Below the pieces are notes generated by a model. The model was not told the origin of the DNA. It searched no databases and saw only the letters and a program-made list of their open reading frames with translations. From Atriophallophorus winterbourni (lineage: Eukaryota; Platyhelminthes; Trematoda; Plagiorchiida; Microphallidae), in assembly GCA_013407085.1 (NCBI GenBank), contig JACCGJ010012808.1, positions 54,536 through 118,535 on the forward strand: a stretch of 64,000 nt of DNA. Reading direction: 5' to 3'. This document shows, piece by piece, positions 1-10,572 of the stretch. Numbering within the stretch: position 1 is the first letter of the stretch; each line of letters begins with the position of its first letter. The position numbers were made by a program, and so were the translations under genes.

Positions 1-259
1 AAGCTAACTAGCTACCATAATATCGAATCGAGTAAGTCATGGTTTAAAACCAGAAACGAAAGGGCTTTGGCCTGCTTACTGCTGACGAGCCTTAGATGTC
101 TTTGTCACACAACCGAAAGCGACTAAAATGCGAAAATCGTTTTAAAAATTCGATGATTAAACATCTGCAAATCATTTAACGGGCAGAGCATATGTAATTT
201 GCGCTGTATCGGTATATAAATATCACAACCCTTTTAACTGAAATCAGTGCAGTATATAT

Positions 260-351
260 GAAATCGCAAACCTGATGCGGGCATAGTGCCGCACAGTCTA
301 AGGCTGCACGTGGGCTCAGATACTGTAAGGTTGCCCATATCCTGGCAGTAA
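260..351 (-). repeat. SINE-like repeat, partial copy
   Basis: Degenerate 3' half of the dispersed ~210-bp family described at 20987-21204. It carries the AGTGCCGCACAGTC and GCACGTGGGCT blocks in the reverse orientation. Confidence 0.7.
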
Positions 352-699
352 GTTAGAAAGCACAAAATGCCTTTAAAAATGTGGAAGTCGGCAAACACCT
401 TGAAGCAATGCATGTGCTAAATTTGAAATAAGTTATTCATGTATACAGCAAGAACGTCCAATTAATTAAATTCAGGATTCGAACGTTGGGGTTGAGTGAC
501 CATTTTCTGCTGATTGCAAAATGAGCATATCAGCATATCGCGGCGAAGAGCGTCATCAAGGACAGCATTACACACGTAGAGTGCCGAGTTCACAATTGTC
601 CTACAACCATGATATGACATAATTCTTATTAAAAGCGAAGGAAACTATAAAATATTGAGCACACACACTCGTATGAGGTTATTACACATTAAATCAAAC
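352..699. other. No gene seen
   Basis: AT-rich non-coding DNA. I see no long ORF, RNA gene or recognisable repeat. Confidence 0.5.
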
Positions 700-800
700 A
701 CTCATTTAATAAAGCATTGCGAACGAATCGACTGACATCAGCACGACGGCCTCCTTGCATTTACAGTGCCATTCATCATGATAAGTTTTTTACTCGCTAC
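700..800 (-). repeat. RTE3 3' UTR remnant
   Basis: About 100 bp resemble positions 1497-1600, the 3' untranslated region of the minus-strand RTE3 copy next door, including the GACATCAGCACG block. This is a short decayed fragment with no coding capacity. Confidence 0.5.
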
Positions 801-829
801 TTGACGATTCTAAGCCCAATGTCTCCAAA

Positions 830-1010
830 GCCTGCCCTCAAGGGACTCGGGCAGGAAAACGAATCGCCACAACTGCACCCCCAAATTTCTTTTGCAATGG
901 TTAGTGTCGACGAAATACGGAGAGATCAAGTCTCTAAAGCGATACAAGGCGCTGTGCACCGACGAGATCACGCCCGGTATTTTTAAGAAACAGTGGCGAG
1001 ACAGTAGCAG
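830..1010 (+). pseudogene. RTE reverse transcriptase fragment
   Basis: The plus strand encodes, with one frame change near 930, a decayed match to the start of the RTE reverse transcriptase domain: VSVDEIRR, then SLKRYKAL, TDEITPGIF. These correspond to the SIxxAPTxxEIxxxxxSLKR and GPDExxPxLFKxGG blocks of the full RTE copies in this window. Only about 55 residues remain, and the fragment is cut at its 3' side by a SINE-like copy. Confidence 0.6.
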
Positions 1011-1209
1011 TTGTGCGGTTAACACTGTGCTAAATTGATCGGCCGCCGGTAGTGAGCTGCATGCTGAAACAAGCTGGAGTCGCTATCATTTCTATTTCCG
1101 TTCTTATATCCGTCTAGACCTGGACAACCTGACAGTAACTTAGCCCACGGGCAGTCTATGACTGTGTGGCACTATGCTTGGATCAAGCTTGGCTTTCATA
1201 CATACATAC
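1011..1209 (+). repeat. SINE-like repeat, near full-length copy
   Basis: Copy of the dispersed ~210-bp family (see 20987-21204). It begins at TGCGGTTAACACTG and ends in a CATACATACATAC tail, the short tandem tail expected of an RTE-mobilised element. Confidence 0.8.
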
Positions 1210-1290
1210 CCGCCCAGCTGTATGCAGCATGTAAAGTAAACCGATGTATCTTGCGCGACGGCCGACACAGTTATAAATTGGAGTTACTTG

Positions 1291-4200
1291 TAGCATCATC
1301 ATCATCAATTATCAGAGACAGCAATACATCGGTATCACGTACCGAATGCTTAACTGCCATACAACCATGAAAAAGTAAAATCTTAAAAGATGGGGAAGGG
1401 TGGGACTTAAATAGCTACGGCTTCTATAGAAGAGTAAGCACATACAAACTGGGAAGAGGTGCCTACACCTCGAATGGAACATACATTCAAACAAGTTTCG
1501 TGAACGAGTAGAGCGACATCAGCACGGCAGCTTCCTTGCGGCTTTCACTGGCATGCATCATATTAAGCTTTTCTCGTCACTCCGCTTGACAACATACAAG
1601 GTTAAGCAAACACTCCAAGAAGATGCTTAGTGCAAGACCGCCATTGAAAACGGTTTCGGGACATATCCTGAAGCGTAACTAACCACTGCGATATCTGATC
1701 GCGGGGACACCAGCCTGGAAGACGCGCTGCGCCTACTTTGGAAAGATTACTAGTAAGGGTTTTTAACTGCCTATGCCATGTGACGGTTTAGCCACCCCGA
1801 GATTTACGCCAATCAGGATGTGGCGTCGCAAAAAAGAATTTGTTTCGGAAGTCGGTGGTCCGGCATCCGTAAAACGTGACTCAACCAGCGTAACCTATGC
1901 AGGTTGATCTGCTTCTCTATATCAACATTAATACCGAACAACTTATTTCGGAGAGCATCGGTGCGTATGCGATTGTAACAGCTAACTCCTAGAATGCTGC
2001 CGAGACACCGGTTGTCAAATACTTGGAGACGCTGAATGTGTTCTTTACGTAAGGTCCAGGTTTCGCACCCATATAGTAACACAGCGCGAACTGTCGCTTT
2101 ATAGACTCTACTCTTGAGTAACAGAGATAGTCCTTTCTGACGCCAGAGGTGACCTAGGTTGCGGAATGCTACGGTCGCTTTAGAGATGCGTGCCGATACC
2201 TCGTCATCTAAAGATGAAGAATTATTGATACAACTACCGAGATACGTAAAACGATCTACAATTTCAAGTGCCTGATTGTCGAGTAATAAGGTTTCGTTCG
2301 ATATATCGATGTCCTGCAGCAGAACACTACACTTAGAGGGTGCAAAACGCATTCCAAATGCGGGCACAATACTAGATAGCTTGTTCAGTATCGCCTGTGC
2401 ATCTGTGTACGAGTCGAAGAGCAGAACTATATCATCAGCATAATCCAAGTCGAGAAGCTTGACACCTGGCATTATGTGAACTCCGAAACCTGGGGCACCA
2501 TCGTTACACAATTCCATAATTGCATCAATTACGAAATTGAACAAAAACGGAGAAATCGGGCATCCTTGTCGGACGCCACATGTGGTGTGGAATTTGGGTG
2601 AGAGTTCGTTGTAAACCCTAACGCATCCGGATGTATGAGCATAAAGTGCACGTAGTATGTTGACATACTTTTGCGGAACGCCTTTGCACAGCAAAGTGTT
2701 AAACATGACATTTCGGTCGACTGAGTCAAATGCTCCTTTAAAGTCTAAAAAGATGACTATTGTCGGCTGTCTATAAGTGTGCCGCAGTTCTAGGATCCGT
2801 CGAAGAGTAAAAATGTGGTCGACACAGCCTCTGCCAGGCCGGAAGCCAGCTTGCTGCTCTCGGATCTGTGATTCCCTATGCGAAGTTAATCTTCGAAAAC
2901 ATATGGACGCTAATAATCTCGTAATTATGGGAGTGAGACTTATCCCACGGTGATTAGAGCATAAGCTTCGCACACCTTTTTTAAATATAGGTATGATAAC
3001 CGATTCGCCCCAACTCGGAGGGACGGATTCCGATAACCACACTTCACGGAGGAGATCGCCTAATGTGCTAATTAGGACTTGGCCACCTTCTTTGAACAAA
3101 ACAGGTGGTATGTCATCGGGGCCAGCAGCTTTGAACCGTTTCATCGATTCGATACATGCTTTAATTTCTGAATCATTAGGGGGATCTACGCTAACAGACC
3201 AAGGATCACACTGCTTCAAATGAGGAAAAGATTTTGTTGCAGGCGACCAGCTGAATTGTTTTTCAAAATGTTCGACCCAACGAGAGAGGCGGCGATTCTT
3301 ATTAGTGATAAGAGTACCGTCTACTTCAGCTATAGTCTCACTCACTCCTTTTTTCGTAGGCCCAGTCGATCGAATAAGTTGGAAGAGTTTTCGCACGTTA
3401 CCCACATTATTTGCTATTTCCATTTCTTCGACTTTATTTAGCCACCACCTTTCTCTGTCTAGTCTTAAGCTCCGTTTAAGTTCATTCCTCACGCGTCTAC
3501 GCTCTGTGTTGTGTCCAGGACCATGAGGTATTTGGCGTCGCTGGTGAAGAATTTCTATAGAGCGCTGTGAAATCCAGTGGGACTTTGGGGTTGGTTGTGT
3601 AGTCTCACATGCTGTAATTGCAGCGGCTCGCATAATCCCTGCTATTTTGTTCCACCTTTCATCGGCAGTTGCACACTGAGCAACTGGAAGTGAGTTACTC
3701 AAGGTGGTCCTATAAATGTCTTAAACTGCAGGCAGAGAGAATTTTTCGACCACGATGCGTTTCCCATTCGAAGGCTTCGTACCGGAGAACTTTAACGAGA
3801 ACCTACATCGCACAAGAGCATGATCTGAATCTATGCAGGTATTCCAAAAGGAGCGGCAGTCCTCAATGCAACCTCTCCAGCGAGCACTTATGGCGATATG
3901 GTCAATTTGGGCCGAAGGTTGGCTTCCATCCGGCGAGCGCCATGTGGTAATTTGACATCTTTTATGGCGAAAGGAAGTGCTGCTAATGAATAACCGAGAT
4001 TGTGCACAGAATTGTATAAACCGTTCACCATTATCTGTGCGTTGGCTTTCAAAACCAAACATGCCACCTAATTGTGATTCAGATGTATCTAAGCGACCCA
4101 GTCTGGCATTCATATCTCCCGCTAAGATAACAATATCGGAGCTTTTTGCACGTCGCAAAAGAGCATAAAGATCGTCGTAGAAGGCGTTCTTCTCGTCGTC

Positions 4201-4540
4201 GGAATTGGTGTTAGTTGGAGCGTAAGTTGCTACAATAAACAAACATCTCTGATTAGAAGATTTTGAGGTTGGTCTAATATTAGTGGCTAGTCTAACTGCG
4301 CACATCCTGCTATTCCAAGGAATCCAATCGATTAGACATGGTTCGGCACGTGAATTCAGCATTATACCAACACCCGCCTGTCCTGAGATGGCAGCTACAG
4401 AATCACCAGAGCAGCGTAAAAAGTAGCGAGTTGAAAGGTAAGTTCAGTAATTATGGACGGATCATATAAGCGCGTTTCCGATAAACAGCAAACATCAATA
4501 GATAGACTATCTAAGGTAAGAGCCAGTCATTGAGGTACCT
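1291..4540 (-). pseudogene. RTE-clade LINE, 5'-truncated (RTE3-left)
   Basis: A non-LTR retrotransposon whose single protein would carry an APE-type endonuclease followed by a reverse transcriptase. The endonuclease lies at about 4530-3720 (CCLSETRL, VLAGDMNARLG in one frame, QIDHIAIS, SDHALVRC). The RT lies at about 3700-2300 (FLDFKGAFDSVDR, GVRQGCPISPFLFNF, DYADD). The RTE C-terminal region follows (LYGCETW, RLRWLSHVLRM), with a stop at 1602-1604. It is dead. Near 4415 the frame is lost by a ~10-bp deletion relative to the copy at 60.8-64 kb. A TAA replaces a codon at 3721-3723. An A-run at 1830-1835 is one base too long, so the last ~75 codons are out of frame. The 5' end stops inside the endonuclease, a normal LINE truncation. 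The 3' end is a (CAT)n run at 1294-1307 on the plus strand, typical of RTE tails. Confidence 0.9.
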
Positions 4541-5165
4541 CAAGAAACGTGCATAATGAGAAAAAAATTAATTATTACTTTCCAGACTAAACTGTGCTCC
4601 TGTAATACAAAGAAATCGCAAATAGTGAACACTCGCGAAGAACATTAAGCCGATTATGTAGGAATTCTCTTGTAGCTAAATGTACTAAACAAGATCAGAG
4701 TCGAGAAATTGAAGTCAGATCAAGGACTGAAGCGTAACGCAAATCAGACAAAAATTTCAAAAATTATATTAGTAAAAATGTAAATGTAGCAAATTGATTG
4801 AGAAGGAAAATCCAGTTGCTGTGCAATGCGTAATATTAAATATTTGTCACTTTGTTTAAGCCTTGTGAAGCACGGTACAGAGAGGCAGGCAGTGTTTTGG
4901 GCGATGTACCTGGTGCATTTAATTTATACGTTTGCGTTTAAGTGCAACTAAGCATCATAAAGCACTTGTCCGGAACCAGAAAATTGCCGAAAAACATAAA
5001 TCAGATCAAGTAGAGAAGCAAAGGAGCAAATAAAGGCAATCGAAATACGAACCAACTATCGTAGACGGGCTAGCATGATAATGCCATTTACTCCATGGCC
5101 ATGGGTTCTAACGCTCGTCAACAAACATCTGTACCAGTAACATTATGCTGCTGTCTGCTTCCAAG
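4541..5165. other. No gene seen
   Basis: About 620 bp of AT-rich DNA upstream of the truncated RTE3 end. I see no coding or repeat signal. Confidence 0.5.
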
Positions 5166-5172
5166 GTTGTCA

Positions 5173-5549
5173 CAGCCTCTGACAACCAAGTCCATCTTCT
5201 GGCCTGCACGAGTGGCTCTCCGAGCCCGGCGGAACTGCTTCTACCAACAGAAGGGTCGAGGGCGAGTGACTGGCGCCTGAAAACCAGTTTGCTTCGGGCA
5301 GATGTAGCTCGTTAGCCCGGGAGGGCATTTCATCTAAGGGAAGGAAAACCCTGATTTTAAACCTCCGCTGCCTTGTGGGACACCCGATCGCGGGAAAGGC
5401 TTCGGGAGAAAACCCTGAGTAAAAACCTGGAACAGAGTCTGGTAGACCACCTCTTTCTGGCAACTCCCTGCTGCCTTGCAGGTCGCACTCGGTTGTGCAA
5501 AGGCTAGAGAAGCTGACTCGAACAAACGCCGAGTGGTGCTGGGGACGCC
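5173..5549. repeat. Unidentified ~375-bp direct repeat, unit 1
   Basis: GC-richer than its surroundings. It starts at CAGCCTCTGACAACCAAG and ends at GTGGTGCTGGGGAC. A diverged second unit follows at 5708-6080 in the same order and orientation, sharing GGGCGAGGGCGAGTGA, AGGGGAAGGAAAAC-like and TTGTGCAAAGGCTAGA blocks. The open frames here are short and do not resemble a known protein, so I treat it as a repeat of unknown family. Confidence 0.6.
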
Positions 5550-5707
5550 GCTTTGTACCCAAATTCCCAAGAATCTTCTTTCAAGCCGACTCATCCTCCA
5601 GAAGGAGATAGTCGCACAAAAGTAAAAGTAAGGAAGCACAGCCGTGGTGTTAGTAAAATGAGCCCCTAATATATATAAAATGCTTCCATGTGGCATGCGT
5701 CTAAAAC

Positions 5708-6080
5708 AGCCTCTGGCAACCAAGTAAAACTCGTGGGGCTTTCACAAGCACGGCGGAACTGTTCTCACTGACTGGAGAAGGGGCGAGGGCGAGTGATTGA
5801 CGCCTTAAAACAAGTTTTCTCTGAGTAGATGGAGCTCGTCAGCTACCGGCAGTCTATCTAGGGGAAGGAAAACTCTAACTGCCAACAGGCAGTGCGTTAC
5901 CCGATTGCCAAAAGCCTTCTGTAGAAAACCCAGAGGAAAAATCCGGAGCGAAGTACCGTAGGCGCATAACTGACGCACAGCGTTTTTTATCTATCAACTA
6001 CCTGCTGCTTTGTAGGTTGCACTTAGTTGTGCAAAGGCTAGAGTGGTGTACTCGAAGAAAAGCCAAGTGGTGCTGGGGAC
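5708..6080. repeat. Unidentified ~375-bp direct repeat, unit 2
   Basis: Diverged second copy of the 5173-5549 unit. It carries an extra ACCGTAGGCGCATAACTGACG segment in the middle and lacks other bases, so the pair is old. About 160 bp lie between the two units. Family unknown. Confidence 0.6.
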
Positions 6081-6400
6081 ATCACTTGTATAGTATTACC
6101 AAGAAACTTTACAAAGATGTCTCCATATCTCTCTCTCTCATGAGACGCGATACGCCCTGGGCTCTCCCAGCGCTACGGTCTGCAACGATCGCGCCTCCGA
6201 TCGATGCGCTTGGGCTGGCGTGATTCGAGATATTCATGAAGCCGCCTAATTCACTCGTGGAACTAGACGCACCAAAGAAAAGGAAGTAAAGTAGATGATG
6301 CTCTCTAATACCAGCAATTGTTCACAAGCAACGGGTGTCAAATAGAGAAAACGGCAAACATCTTATTCTCGGATAGACTGATTTGCGCATATCATATGAA

Positions 6401-6567
6401 TGTCATGTTGCATTCTTATACTCTTATTATAACTATCACATGACTCAGCTAATGCGCTCTTTTCTTTTACAGCTTTGTGATAGAATTTTCTAGCTGATTA
6501 AAGACTTACAATCAGGCGTCGTCTTCTGACTGTGTGGCTGCTCATTCATTCATTCTGTTCTGCAACA
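6401..6567 (+). repeat. Gypsy 5' LTR (old element)
   Basis: A 167-bp segment starting TGTCATG and ending GCAACA. It recurs at 19947-20101 at roughly 80% identity. It sits directly upstream of a decayed gag reading frame on the same strand, which identifies it as a 5' LTR. Confidence 0.7.
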
Positions 6568-7185
6568 ATTTAATCAACTAGAAAATGGACCGTCTACTTC
6601 GCCATGAACGATTCGCTACTGATTGAATTCTGCTGACGCCAATGAAACTTGGGAACACTGGTTTTTAACGTTCACAAATTTTCTAGACACGATTCAATCG
6701 TTTAACCATGATAAATTGAAAACTATTATTTACTTCCTATCTCCCTCTGTAAACAAACTCATTTCTCGATACACTGATTATGAAACTGTCATATTGGCTT
6801 TACAGTCGTTATACGTTCAACCTAAGAACTAAATCTTTTCACGTCATTTACTGACTACTTGTAAACAACCACAGGCTGAAAATCTCGACCAGTTCATGCA
6901 GAAAATATTGCAATATTAAAGCTACCAGCGCGGAGCAGAATAAAGAAGACGCTATTCGTGACGCTTTCATAAGCGGATTGAATTCCAGCTCGATTCGCCA
7001 AACATTATTAGAACATAAATCACTTGATGGGAAATTTGCTTTCAATCAGACGAAAGCACTTGATTTCGCCACAACAATCGCTTTCCTTTACTCAATCAAT
7101 TTCCATTTCCCACGGTGCAACCATTGTTGACTAAACTCATTCGACCGTTATTCGAAATCATGATCACACAGCGGCAACTGTTGCA

Positions 7186-7235
7186 ACTTGGCACTTTGTC
7201 TGGCTCCAGACTTGTGCTTCATGATGATGATGATG
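7186..7235 (+). mobile_element. 50-bp RTE 3'-tail insertion with TSD
   Basis: The 50 bp match the last bases of element B (compare 19804-19848): GCACTTTGTCTGGCTCCAG, CTTGTGCTTC, then (ATG)n. The insertion is flanked by a perfect 10-bp duplication, AACTGTTGCA at 7176-7185 and 7236-7245. It is a retrotransposition event truncated to almost nothing. Confidence 0.85.
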
Positions 7236-7894
7236 AACTGTTGCAGTAGTTCGTAGGAAATGTTTGTAGATACTATCGTCATTCGGGCCAAAAATCCCCT
7301 GCTCTATGTAAGTCATGCTGAAAAAGAAGACACTTCGAAAAAGTAAGTCGTGTTGCTGAAAAATCGAAACATGCGTCTTCTGCTATTCATTTTCATTCTT
7401 CTGCCATAACCACAGCTGCAGCCCCATCCAGTCTTACCAAAGCAATGGCTCAAATAATTGTCAATGGTGCATCTCTACAAACATTAGTAGATACGGGGAA
7501 CACTAAAAGATTCGTTTCTGAAACAATAGTGCAACAAAATTGCTGACCCGTCTACAATTATACTAATCAAATCAAATTAGCTTCTGCTTCCATGCCGAGC
7601 AACACGAAGGGTCATTGTTTTGTCTCCCTCATACAAAAAATCATATCTGCCAAAACATAAAACTAACCATTCTTCCGAATTGGTGCCCCGAAGTCTTGTT
7701 AGAACACGATTTTCTTCACCGACATCGGTCAGTCGAGATACCGATTGAAGGAATGAAACCACCATTTTCTCTTTACAGTTTGTCGGTTGCCATGCAACCG
7801 CCAGCATCACTTTTCAATCATTTACAATTAGATTGCAGACTGGATGACATAGTCAAAAGGATGAACGTTTTATTCGTTCAGAAATTACCAAACT

Positions 7895-8046
7895 TATATT
7901 ATTATTATATTTGCACAATCTGATACAGATATAGTGCCGTTCAACATAAACAATGAGATGTACAAAGTGAGAAGGGGGGTACAAAGCATTGTCATCGGCA
8001 TCGTTGAACGTAGGCATGATACTACCCGGTTGCCTACACCTACACC
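7895..8046 (-). mobile_element. 152-bp mini-RTE2 (5' leader fused to 3' end)
   Basis: On the minus strand the first ~65 bp match the RTE2 5' leader at 15640-15690 (GGCAACCGGGTAGTATCATG, TTCAACGATG). The next ~80 bp match the RTE2 3' terminus at 8806-8890 (TACAAAG, TTGTTTATGTTGAAC, CAGATTGTGCAAATAT). A 9-bp duplication, TACCAAACT at 7886-7894 and 8047-8055, flanks it. The whole coding region is absent, so it is a non-autonomous derivative that inserted as a unit into the old Gypsy element. Confidence 0.8.
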
Positions 8047-8767
8047 TACCAAACTACTTAATGATAAGATAATAGAACCCTCTCAATCTCCTTGGCGAAC
8101 ACAAGTTTAGGTTACAACGAATGAAAAACACAAAACGTATGGCCGTTGACTACAGCCAGAAAATCAATCGATATACTTTTTTAGATGCACAACCTTTGCT
8201 GAGAATAGACGACTTAGTTGAAAAAATCTCACACTTCGCCGTTTTCAGTGCACGCGATTTATAGAGTACATATCAGCAGTTTCCAATAAAACAAAATGAA
8301 CAACAGTATTCGGGCTTTGAGGCGTGTGGAAATTTGCATCAATTCCGGCGTATTCCGTTTGGGGTAAGCAACGGAGTCGCCTGCTTTCAGCGTTCCATGG
8401 ACGAATTAATTCGCAATGAATCTCTTCAAGGAACGTTCGTTTACGTGCATAGCATTACTATATGTGGGCGAGAGGAAAAGCAGCACGAAGTTAACCCTAA
8501 CTGCAAGCGAATATTTAAGCACAATCGCAAGTCACCACTCGGTACAACACTTCCTCGTTGGCTCATAGAACCTGGACCGGTACTCTACCGCAGAAACACA
8601 AGTACTTCAAAGTATGAACCTATAGCTGAAATTGAACAATTGGAAAGCAATCATCAGTACGCTCATATTCGAATACCGGATGGTTGCGAGGAAACGTAGT
8701 CACTTTGTCATCTTAGTCCGATGAATGAGACACCTAAGTAACTTGAGATTAAATCCCACAATCACAA

Positions 8768-8768
<1 letters not shown>

Positions 8769-8812
<44 letters not shown>
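8769..8812. repeat. (TA)n microsatellite at the RTE2 3' end
   Basis: About 22 TA units directly abut the RTE2 3' terminus. The mini-RTE2 at 7895 ends in a related A/T tandem tail, so this array probably grew from the RTE2 tail. Confidence 0.9.
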
Positions 8813-8816
<4 letters not shown>

Positions 8817-10572
8817 CACAATCTGATACAGATATGGTGCGGTTCAACATAAACAATGAGATATACAAAGCGAGAAGGGGGGTACAATTCGGGTAGAAAC
8901 AGTGGGTAATTTTTTTGTCCATTTACACACATCATTTTTTGATTTTTTTGATAAAGTTTTTGAACAGCAGAGAATGTCAGGGAGTAATAGAGATGATGCA
9001 CTCTTTCCATTGATGTCGGTTCATTGCCATCGTTGCCAATGTGTCGAGCCATACACTCTCCCCTTCTCTTGCACCCCATCCAGGCAAGCGCGCTCGTCCA
9101 ACCCTAGCTAGACCAGAAGTGAGCCTTTTCAAGCCACTCTTCCATGTTAGTGGCTGACCGCCAGCCACTTTTTTCCAGTCTGTACCAGCTGACGCATAAA
9201 GCGCTCGGCGTGGTAACCGTTCGGGTTTCATGCGCAGGACGTGCCCCAACCAGCGGAAGGCGACGTCGGTTAATGGCTGTCTGAACTAGTGCCGTTGCTT
9301 CCTAAGACGCGGCGCCTGACCTCAGAATTGCAAACGTGGTGTTGCCACCGTACGTGAGCAATCCTACGCAAACAACGTTGGTCGAAAACCTCAAGCCTCC
9401 TAACATCTTCTGAGCGAACTGTCCAACATTCACTCCCGTATAGCAATACTGTCCTTACCGAGGTGGAATATATCCGTCCTTTAATTCCCAAGCTTAAATC
9501 ACGTCTCTTCCAGAGGCACTTAAGTTTAGCGAATGCCATTCTGGCCTTGGCAATTCTGGACGTGATTTCCTTCTCTATCCGACCCCCAGCAACCATCAGA
9601 CTTCCTAGGTATTTGAACTGCTCAACATGATCGAGAATCAGATCATTTATAGCAAAATTTGGCAGTTCACCAGACCAGTCCTGAAGGAGCACTTTACTCT
9701 TGCTTGGCGAGAAGAACAGCCCGTACTTAGATGCCTCCATTGCCATCATATCCAAAGCTTGTTAGATAAATGTTGGGTCTTCGCCCAATGAGGCAATATC
9801 ATCAGCATAGTCCAGGTCCATAATCCGCTCACCTGGAAGGAGCTCAACGCCACTCGTGGAGAAACTACTGAGAGCACTCCGGAGGACGTCCTCGATGGCG
9901 AAATTGAACAAGAACGGGGAGATTGGACAGCCTTGTCTTACACCCGTTGTGGTGCTGAATGGCATTGAAAGGCTATCGTACGCCCTTACCCTCCCTATCG
10001 AGTGTGCGTATAGGTCCTTTAGGATAGCGACGTACTTCGATGGGATTCCATTGCGAAGTAAGCAGTTCCATAGGGCGGATCTGTCAACCGAGTCAAAGGC
10101 GGCTCTGATATCCAGAAACACCACAATGGTAGGTCGCTGATACAGGTGACGGTGTTCTAGCAACTGTCGCAGAACGAAGATCTGGTCTACACATCCGCGC
10201 CCTGGTCGGAAGCCAGCTTGCTCTTCGCGAGAAGTGCCCTCACGAATCGGGGTAAGTCTGCGAAGGAGGATGGCGACCAATATCTTAGCTACCACTGGAA
10301 TAAGCGAAATTCCGCGATAGTTGCAGCATTCGTTCCGCGCTCCTTTTTATGGACTGGTATTACTAGCGATTAACCCCAGGAGGCAGGTACCCTCTCATCC
10401 GCCCAAACCTTTGAGAACAGCTCGCGCAGTTCTGCTACGACTGCCTCGCCTCCTTCCTTGAAGAATACCGAGAGGAGCTCGTCGGGGCCCGGCGCCTTGT
10501 GTCGCTTTAGTAGTTGGATCTCTCTTCGTATTTCTTCGACACTGGGCGGGGCTAGCGACACGGACCACTGCA
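8806..10572 (-). pseudogene. RTE2 LINE, 3' half (RT and C-terminus)
   Basis: This is the downstream half of an RTE element split by insertion of element A. The RT runs from about 10560 (QWSVSLAPP, EIRREIQLLKRHKAPGPDE) through EEQAGFRPGRGCVDQIF, FLDIRAAFDSVDR, GVRQGCPISPFLFNF and the catalytic DYADD near 9800. The C-terminal region follows (LYGSECWTVR, HVLRMKPERLP), with a stop at 8977. Breaks include a TAA after PASWG at 10370 and a frame change soon after, a stop near 9760 and another near 9270. The 3' UTR runs to 8806 and the (TA)n tail. Bases 10560-10572 are the target-site duplication of element A. Confidence 0.88.

Larger units (their letters stand above)
6568..8762 (+). pseudogene. Decayed Ty3/Gypsy gag-pol, internally deleted
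   Basis: Gag is recognisable at about 6620-7100 (WEHWFLTFTNFLD, DKLKTIIYFLSPSV, YVQPKN, then after a stop FSRHLLTTCKQPQAENLDQF), as in Gypsy capsid regions. An aspartic protease start is at about 7445 (MAQIIVNGASLQTLVDTG). RT remnants follow at 8200-8450 (FRRIPFGVSNGVACFQR). The C-terminal Pol segment is at 8490-8740 (PGPVLYRR, KYEPIAEIEQL, QYAHIRIPDG). Most of RT, all of RNase H and the integrase core are missing, and stops and frameshifts are frequent. Two small retro-insertions, at 7186-7235 and 7895-8046, interrupt it, and RTE2 joins its 3' side at about 8763. This is a different Gypsy lineage from the elements at 33.7 and 44.3 kb. Confidence 0.8.

Noticed and set aside
5170..5723. Overlapping ~130-codon minus-strand frames as a gene
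   Set aside because: They lie within the repeated unit, are not conserved as frames in its second copy, and start or end inside repeat sequence.
8762..9079. 105-codon minus-strand frame next to the (TA)n tract
   Set aside because: Half of it is RTE2 3' UTR and the rest is translated microsatellite (alternating Tyr and Ile).
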